DNA of 64,000 nucleotides from NCBI GenBank assembly GCA_963971535.1, contig OZ020586.1:77352703-77416702 (forward strand). Direction: 5' to 3'. This DNA comes from Notolepis coatsorum (Eukaryota > Chordata > Actinopteri > Aulopiformes > Paralepididae). A program made the position numbers and the translations under genes. The notes under the pieces were generated by a model. The model did not search any database, was not told where the DNA came from, and saw only the letters and a list, made by a program, of their open reading frames with translations. Position 1 is the first letter of the stretch. Each line of letters begins with the position of its first letter. Of this stretch, positions 56,127 to 64,000 are shown piece after piece.

Positions 56127-57407
56127 ACTCCCCCACTACTCCCCCTCTACTCCCCCACTACTGCCCCTCTACTCCCCCACTACTCCCCCACTACTCCCCC
56201 TCTACTCCCCCACTACTCCCCCTCTACTCCCCCACTACTCCCCCACTACTGCCCCACTACTCCCCCACTACTCCCCCACTACTCCCCCTCTACTCCCCCA
56301 CTACTCCCCCTCTACTCCCCCACTACTCCCCCTCTACTCCCCCACTACTCCCCCACTACTCCCCCTCTACTCTCCCACTACTCCCCCACTACTCCCCCTC
56401 TACTCCCCCACTACTCCCCCTCTACTCCCCCACTACTCCCCCTCTACTCCCCCACTACTCCCCCTCTACTCCCCCACTACTCCCCCTCTACTCCCCCTCT
56501 ACTCCCCCTCTACTCCCCCACTACTCCCCCTCTACTCCCCCACTACTCCCCCTCTACTCCCCCTCTACTCCCCCACTACCCCCCCCACTACTCCCCCACT
56601 ACTCCCCCACTACTCCCCCCACTACTCCCCCTCTACTCCCCCACTACTCCCCCTCTACTCCCCCACTACTCCCCCTCTACTCCCCCACTACTCCCCCACT
56701 ACTGCCCCACTACTCCCCCACTACTCCCCCACTACTCCCCCTCTACTCCCCCACTACTCCCCCTCTACTCCCCCTCTACTCCCCCACTACTCCCCCTCTA
56801 CTCCCCCACTACTCCCCCTCTACTCCCCCACTACTCCCCCACTACTCCCCCTCTACTCCCCCTCTACTCCCCCACTACTCCCCCTCTACTCCCCCACTAC
56901 TCCCCCTCTACTCCCCCACTACTCCCCCTCTACTCCCCCTCTACTCCCCCACTACTCCCCCACTACTCCCCCTCTACTCCCCCACTACTCTCCCTCTACT
57001 CCCCCACTACTCCCCCTCTACTCCCCCACTACTCCCCCTCTACTCCGCCACTACTCCCCCACTACCCCCCCACTACTCCCCCACTACCCCCCCACTACTC
57101 CCCCTCTACTGCCCCACTACTCCCCCACTCCCCCTCTACCCCCCCACTACTCCCCCTCTACTCCCCCACTACCCCCCCACTACTCCCCCTCTACTGCCCC
57201 ACTACTCCCCCACTCCCCCTCTACTCCCCCACTACTCCCCCTCTACCCCCCCACTACTCCCCCTCTACTCCCCCACTACTCCCCCTCTACTCCCCCACTA
57301 CTCCCCCTCTACTCCCCCACTACTCCCCCTCTACTCCCCCTCTACTCCCCCACTACTGCCCCACTACTCCCCCACTACTCCCCCACTCACCCTCTACTCC
57401 CCCACTA
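56127..57407. repeat. 11-bp pyrimidine array, first block
   Basis: Units CTACTCCCCCA and CTACTCCCCCT in mixed order, with a rare G variant (CTACTGCCCCA). The strand contains almost no G. Stop codons do not arise, so all three forward frames stay open. These are not genes. Confidence 0.97.
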
Positions 57408-58893
57408 CATTTACATTTACATTTAGTCATTTAGCTGACGCTTTTATCCAAAGCGACTTACAAGTTCTGTACGACAAGCCATCAGGAAGGGCACAACTCT
57501 ATCAGCTGAGTAACAATGTTCATCAAAGTGTTGAGTGCTACAGTGTAGGTTAGTTTATTAGGACAAGTGCATGACAGTACAGTTAGTTAGGGTTAGATTT
57601 TTTTTTTTTTTTTTTAATTTAGATAATGGTTGAAGAAGTGCGTCTTTAGTCGACGGCGAAAGATTGGACGTGATTCGGCTGTCCTAACTGGGGTGGGTAG
57701 TTCATTCCACCATTGTGGGGCAAGGACTGAGAATAGGCGACTTCTCTTTGATGACCCTCCCGGAGCTTGGATAGGAGTAGGTCTGAGGCGGCCAGAAGAT
57801 GCAGAGCGTAGGGGTCTTGAGGGTGTGTAGTTAGAGACCATTGACCGGAGGTAGGCGGGAGCGGTTCCCTTTGCCGCACGGTATGCTAGGTCGAGGGCCT
57901 TGAAGCGGATTCGTGCAGCAATGGGGAGCCAGTGCAGGTCCCTAAGAAGTGGGGTGACATGGGCCGACTTCGGTAGGTTTGAGATCAGGCGGGCCGCTGC
58001 GTTCTGAATGAGTTGAAGAGGCTTAGTGGCAGTGGCCGGGAGGCCAGCGAGCAGTGCATCGCAGTAGTCGAGGCGGGAGATGACTGTTGATTGGACGAGG
58101 AGTTGGGTGGCTTCTTTTGTCAGGAAGGGGCGGATCCTTCTGACGTTGCTCAGGAGGAATCGGCAGGTTCTGGTCGTCGCTGCGATGTGAGCAGAGAAGT
58201 TCAACTGGTCGTCGAGGACAACACCAAGGTTCTTGGCGGTCGGGGACGCAGTCACAGCTGCATTCTCGACTGTGATTGAAAGGTCGGTTAGGGGGGAGGA
58301 TTTGGCCGGCAGGTGGAGCAATTCTGTTTTGCTTAGGTTCAGTTTGAGGTGGTTGGACGTCATCCAGGCGGAGATGTTGGACAGACAGGCCGAGATCCGC
58401 TCAGAGACGTGGATATCTGAGGGAGGGAAGGAGAGGAAGAGTTGAGTATCGTCGGCATAACAAATGGTAGGAGAAGCCATGAGACGTGATAATGTTACCC
58501 AGTGATTTAGTGTAGAGGGAGAAGAGAAGGGGTCCTAAAACCGAGCCCTGGGGGACACCCGTCCGCAGGGGGCGGGTGGCCGACAGGGTCCCTCTCCATG
58601 ACACTTGGTAGGAGCGGTCATTGAGGTATGATGACAGCCATGTCAGCGCAGAGCCAGCCACTCCCATTCCTGCGAGGGCCGCAAGGAGGATCTGGTGGTT
58701 GACTGTGTCGAAGGCTGCAGATAGATCTAGGAGAATCAGGACAGAGGAGAGGCCTTTCGCTTTTGCTAAGTGAAGTGCCTCTGTGACCGCAATGAGGGCT
58801 GTCTCTGTGGAGTGACCAGTCCTGAAGCCTGACTGATTAGGGTCTAGGAGGTCATTCTGTAAGAGATAAGCAGTAAGTTGGTTGGATACAGCA
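57408..58893 (-). mobile_element. 5'-truncated L2 LINE inside the array
   Basis: The 3' tail is at 57408 and the RT end (58480-57614 frame with [10 protein letters not shown] and HFFNHYLN) matches 12634-14130 almost base for base. One extra A near 58463 breaks the frame before YADD. It is truncated at 58893 inside the RT, where array units resume at once. Confidence 0.93.
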
Positions 58894-61800
58894 CCCTCTA
58901 CTCCCCCACTACTCCCCCTCTACTCCCCCTCTACTCCCCCACTACTCCCCCCTACTCCCCCACTACTCCCCCTCTACTCCCCCACTACTCCCCCTCTACT
59001 CCCCCACTACTGCCCCACTACTCCCCCTCTACTCCCCCTCTACTCCCCCACTACTCCCCCACTACTGCCCCACTACTCCCCCACTACTCCCCCACTACTG
59101 CCCCTCTACTCCCCCACTACTCCCCCACTACTCCCCCACTACTCCCCCACTACTGCCCCACTACTCCCCCACTACTCCCCCACTACTCCTCTACTCCCCC
59201 ACTACTCCCCCTCTACTCCCCCACTACTCCCCCACTACTGCCCCACTACTCCCCCACTACTCCCCCACTACTCCCCCTCTACTCCCCCACTACTGCCCCA
59301 CTACTCCCCCACTACTCCCCCACTACTCCTCTACTCCCCCACTACTCCCCCTCTACTCCCCCTCTACTCCCCCACTACTCCCCCACTACTGCCCCACTAC
59401 TCCCCCACTACTCCCCCACTACTCCCCCACTACTCCCCCTCTACTGCCCCACTACTCCCCCACTACTCCTCTACTCCCCCTCTACTCCCCCTCTACTCCC
59501 CCACTACTCCACCACTACTGCCCCACTACTCCCCCACTACTCCCCCACTACTGCCCCTCTACTCCCCCACTACTCCCCCACTACTCCCCCTCTACTCCCC
59601 CACTACTGCCCCACTACTCCCCCACTACTCCCCCCACTACTCCTCTACTCCCCCACTACTCCCCCACTACTCCCCCCACTACTCCTCTACTCCCCCACTA
59701 CTCCCCCACTACTCCCCCTCTACTCCCCACTACTCCCCCTCTACTCCCCCACTACTCCCCCTCTACTCCCCCACTCCCCCTCTACTCCCCCACTACTCCC
59801 CCTCTACTCCCCCACTACTCCCCCACTACTCCCCCTCTACTCCCCCACTACTCCCCCTCTACTCCCCCACTACTCCCCCTCTACTCCCCCACTACTCCCC
59901 CTCTACTCCCCCTCTACTCCCACACTACTCCCCCACTACTCCCCCTCTACTCCCCCACTACTCCCCCTCTACTCCCCCTCTACTCCCCCACTACTCCCCC
60001 TCTACTGCCCCACTACTCCCCCTCTACTCCCCCACTACTGCCCCACTACTCCCCCACTACTCCCCCTCTACTCCCCCACTACTCCCCCCTACTCCCCCAC
60101 TACTCCCCCTCTACTCCCCCACTACTCCCCCTCTACTCCCCCACTACTCCCCCTCTACTCCCCCACTACTCCCCCTCTACTGCCCCACTACTCCCCCACT
60201 ACTCCCCCTCTACTCCCCCACTACTCCCCCTCTACTCCCCCACTACTGCCCCACTACTCCCCCACTACTCCCCCACTACTCCCCCTCTACTCCCCCACTA
60301 CTCCCCCACTACTCCCCCTCTACTCCCCCACTACTGCCCCACTACTCCCCCTCTACTCCCCCTCTACTCCCCCACTACTCCCCCTCTACTCCCCCACTAC
60401 TCCCCCTCTACTCCCCCACTCCCCCTCTACTCCCCCACTACTCCCCCTCTACTCCCCCACTACTCCCCCACTCACCCTCTACTCCCCCACTACTCCCCCA
60501 CTACTCCCCCACTCACCCTCTACTCCCCCACTACTCCCCCTCTACTCCCCCACTACTCCCCACTACTCCCCCTCTACTCCCCCACTACTCCCCCTCTACT
60601 CCCCCACTCCCCCTCTACTCCTCCACTACTCCCCCACTCCCCCTCTACTCCCCCACTACCCCCCCACTACTCCCCCTCTACTCCCCCACTCCCCCTCTAC
60701 TCCCCCACTACTCCCCCTCTACTCCCCCACTACTCCCCCTCTACTCCCCCACTACTCCCCCTCTACTCCCCCACTACTCCCCCTCTACTCCCCCACTACT
60801 CCCCCTCTACTCCCCCACTCCCCCTCTACTCCCCCACTACTCCCCCTCTACTCCCCCACTACTCCCCCACTACTGCCCCTCTACTCCCCCACTAGTGCCC
60901 CTCTACTCCCCCTCTACTCCCCCACTACTCCCCCACTACTCCCCCTCTACTTGTCTCCCCCACTACTCCCCCACTACTCCCCCTCTACTCCCCCACTACT
61001 CCCCCTCTACTCCCCCTCTACTCCCCCACTACTCCCCCTCTACTCCCCCACTACTCCCCCTCTACTCCCCCACTACTCCCCCACTACTCCCCCTCTACTC
61101 CCCCTCTACTCCCCCACTACTCCCCCACTACTCCCCCTCTACTCCCCCACTACTCCCCCTCTACTCTCCCACTACTCCCCCACTACTCCCCCTCTACTCC
61201 CCCACTACTCCCCCTCTACTCCCCCACTACTCCCCCTCTACTCCCCCTCTACTCCCCCACTACTCCCCCTCTACTCCCCCACTACTCCCCCTCTACTCCC
61301 CCACTACTCCCCCTCTACTCCCCCTCTACTCCCCCACTACTCCCCCTCTACTCCCCCTCTACTGCCCCACTACTCCCCCACTACTCCCCCTCTACTGCCC
61401 CACTACTCCCCCTCTACTCCCCCACTACTGCCCCACTACTCCCCCACTACTCCCCCTCTACTCCCCCTCTACTGCCCCACTACTCCCCCTCTACTGCCCC
61501 ACTACTCCCCCTCTACTCCCCCACTACTCCCCCACTACTGCCCCTCTACTCCCCCACTACTCCCCCTCTACTCCCCCTCTACTCCCCCACTACTCCCCCA
61601 CTCCCCCTCTACTCCCCCTCTACTCCCCCACTACTCCCCCACTCCCCCTACTACTCCCCACTACTCCCCCACTACTCCCCCACTCCCCCTCTACTCCCCC
61701 ACTCCCCCTCTACCCCCCCACTACTCCCCCACTACTCCCCACTACTGCCCCACTACTCCCCCTCTACTCCCCCTCTACTCCCCCACTACTCCCCCTCTAC

Positions 61801-64000
61801 TCCCCCACTACTCCCCCTCTACTCCCCCACTACTCCCCCACTACTCCCCCTCTACTCCCCACTCCCCCCCCACTACTCCCCCACTACTGCCCCACTACTC
61901 CCCCACTACTCCCCCACTACTGCCCCACTACTCCCCCACTACTCCCCCACTACTGCCCCACTACTCCCCCACTACTCCCCCTCTACTCCCCCTCTACTGC
62001 CCCACTACTCCCCCTCTACTCCCCCACTACTCCCCCTCTACTCCCCCACTACTCCCCCTCTACTGCCCCACTACTCCCCCTCTACTCCCCCACTACTCCC
62101 CCTCTACTCCCCACTACTCCCCCACTACTCCCCCTCTACTCCCCCACTACCCCCCCACTACTCCCCCTCTACTGCCCCACTACTCCCCCACTACTCCCCC
62201 TCTACTCCCCCACTACTCCCCCTCTACTGCCCCACTACTCCCCCTCTACTCCCCCACTACTCCCCCTCTACTCCCCCACTACTCCCCCTCTACTCCCCCA
62301 CTACTCCCCCTCTACTCCCCCACTACTCCCCCTCTACTTGTCTCCCCCACTACTCCCCCACTACTCCCCCTCTACTCCCCCTCTACTCCCCCACTACTCC
62401 CCCTCTACTCCCCCACTACTCCCCCTCTACTCCCCCACTACTCCCCCTCTACTCCCCCTCTACTCCCCCACTACTCCCCCACTACTCCCCCTCTACTCCC
62501 CCACTACTCCCCCTCTACTCTCCCACTACTCCCCCCACTACTCCCCCTCTACTCCCCCACTACTCCCCCTCTACTCCCCCACTACTCCCCCTCTACTCCC
62601 CCTCTACTCCCCCACTACTCCCCCTCTACTCCCCCACTACTCCCCCTCTACTCCCCCACTACTCCCCCTCTACTCCCCCTCTACTCCCCCACTACTCCCC
62701 CTCTACTCCCCCACTACTGCCCCTCTACTCCCCCACTACTCCCCCTCTACTCCCCCACTACTCCCCCTCTACTCCCCCTCTACTCCCCCACTACTCCCCC
62801 ACTACTCCCCCTCTACTCCCCCTCTACTCCCCCACTACTCCCCCACTACTCCCCCTCTTCTCCCCCTCTACTCCCCCACTACACCCCCACTACTCCCCCT
62901 CTACTCCCCACTACTCCCCCTCTACTCCCCCACTACTCCCCCTCTACTCCCCCACTACTCCCCCACTACTCTCCCACTACTCCCCCACTACTCCCCCACT
63001 ACTCCCCCACTCCCCCTCTACTGCCCCACTACTCCCCCTCTACTCCCCCACTACTCCCCCACTACTCCCCCTCTACTCCCCCACTACTGCCCCTCTACTC
63101 CCCCACTACCCCCCCTCTACTCCCCCTCTACTCCCCCACTACTCCCCCACTACTCCCCCTCTACCCCCCCTCTACTCCCCCTCTACTCCCCCACTCCCCC
63201 TCTACTCCCCCACTACTCCCCCTCTAGTCCCCCACTACTCCCCCTCTACTCCCCCACTACTCCCCCTCTACTCCCCCACTACTCCCCCTCTACTCCCCCA
63301 CTACTGCCCCTCTACTCCCCCACTACTCCCCCACTACTGCCCCACTACTCCCCCACTACTCCCCCTCTACTCCCCCTCTACTCCCCCACTACTCCCCCTC
63401 TACTCCCCCACTACTGCCCCTCTACTCCCCCACTACTCCCCCACTACTCCCCCTCTACTCCCCCACTCCCCCTCTACTCCCCCACTACTCCCCCTCTACT
63501 CCCCCTCTACTCCCCCACTACTGCCCCTCTACTCCCCCACTACTCCCCCACTACTCCCCCTCTACTCCCCCACTCCCCCTCTACTCCCCCACTACTGCCC
63601 CTCTACTCCCCCACTACTCCCCCACTACTCCCCCTCTACTCCCCCTCTACTCCCCCACTACTCCCCCACTACTCCCCCTCTACTGCCCCTCTACTCCCCC
63701 TCTACTCCCCCACTACCCCCCCACTACTCCCCCTCTACTCCCCCACTACTCCCCCTCTACTCCCCCACTACTCCCCCTCTACTCCCCCTCTACTGCCCCA
63801 CTACTCCCCCTCTACTGCCCCACTACTCCCCCACTACTCCCCCTCTACTCCCCCTCTACTGCCCCACTACTCCCCCTCTACTCCCCCTCTACTCCCCCAC
63901 TACTCCCCCACTACTGCCCCACTACTCCCCCTCTACTCCCCCTCTACTCCCCCACTACTGCCCCACTACTCCCCCTCTACTCCCCCACTACTCCCCCACT
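58894..64000. repeat. 11-bp pyrimidine array, second block, open at the window end
   Basis: Same CTACTCCCCCW units, with occasional deletions (CCCCCACTCCCC) and a rare TTGTCTCCCCC interruption at about 60953 and 62339. With the first block, at least 6.3 kb of array. Confidence 0.97.

Noticed and set aside
56065-57553. Three overlapping proline-rich ORFs of 440-480 codons
   Set aside because: All three forward frames are open because the 11-bp pyrimidine unit has no stop codon in any frame; a structural protein is not indicated.
58878-63227. 1,449-codon proline-rich ORF
   Set aside because: Same 11-bp array; it starts in L2 sequence by chance.

Overview
The window is nuclear DNA from a ray-finned (teleost-type) fish. 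The evidence is two spliced vertebrate genes whose introns hold typical fish repeats: Rex1 and L2 LINEs, a sushi/Tf1-type Ty3-gypsy chromovirus, BEL/Pao, hAT and piggyBac-like elements, tRNA-derived SINEs and very large micro- and minisatellites. The species cannot be fixed from the sequence alone.

Layout. (1) 330-9503, + strand: the last three coding exons of a retinol dehydrogenase 11/12-like SDR gene. One intron (450-8811) is filled by ATT and CTA microsatellites, an L1-like LINE on the - strand, and an intact gypsy element inserted in that LINE with a 5-bp target duplication and 418-bp LTRs. (2) 9504-18600: intergenic, occupied by a Rex1 LINE fragment and a near-complete L2 LINE preceded by 280-bp tandem monomers, all lying between 28-bp inverted repeats. 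Inverted-repeat-rich sequence then leads into the next promoter. (3) 18785-55222, + strand: 14 exons of vps45, the SM-family (Sec1/Munc18) protein of endosomal SNARE fusion. They cover about 541 of about 570 expected residues; the last exon is not in the window. (4) 56127-64000: an 11-bp pyrimidine tandem array that runs off the end and is interrupted once by a 5'-truncated L2.

The introns of vps45 are the accessory part. Intron 6 has a 21-bp minisatellite split by a 5.1-kb inverted-repeat element carrying two 5S rRNA-like copies. Intron 7 has a 2.2-kb inverted-repeat element carrying two convergent tRNA-like units and a SINE. Intron 8 has several L2 copies, a SINE and two or three small inverted-repeat (hAT/MITE) elements. 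Intron 10 has a 15-bp minisatellite split exactly at TTAA by a piggyBac-like element. That element contains a complete hAT transposon with an intact transposase, a BEL/Pao remnant and an unidentified exon-like ORF.

The most unusual pattern is that tandem repeats in vps45 repeatedly contain the splice junction itself. The exon 5 acceptor and the exon 7, 10 and 13 donors are each copied in adjacent arrays, and other microsatellites or minisatellites start or end at splice sites. Exon 10 also lacks one base relative to the conserved reading frame. The two host genes work independently: one in retinoid or aldehyde metabolism, the other in membrane traffic.
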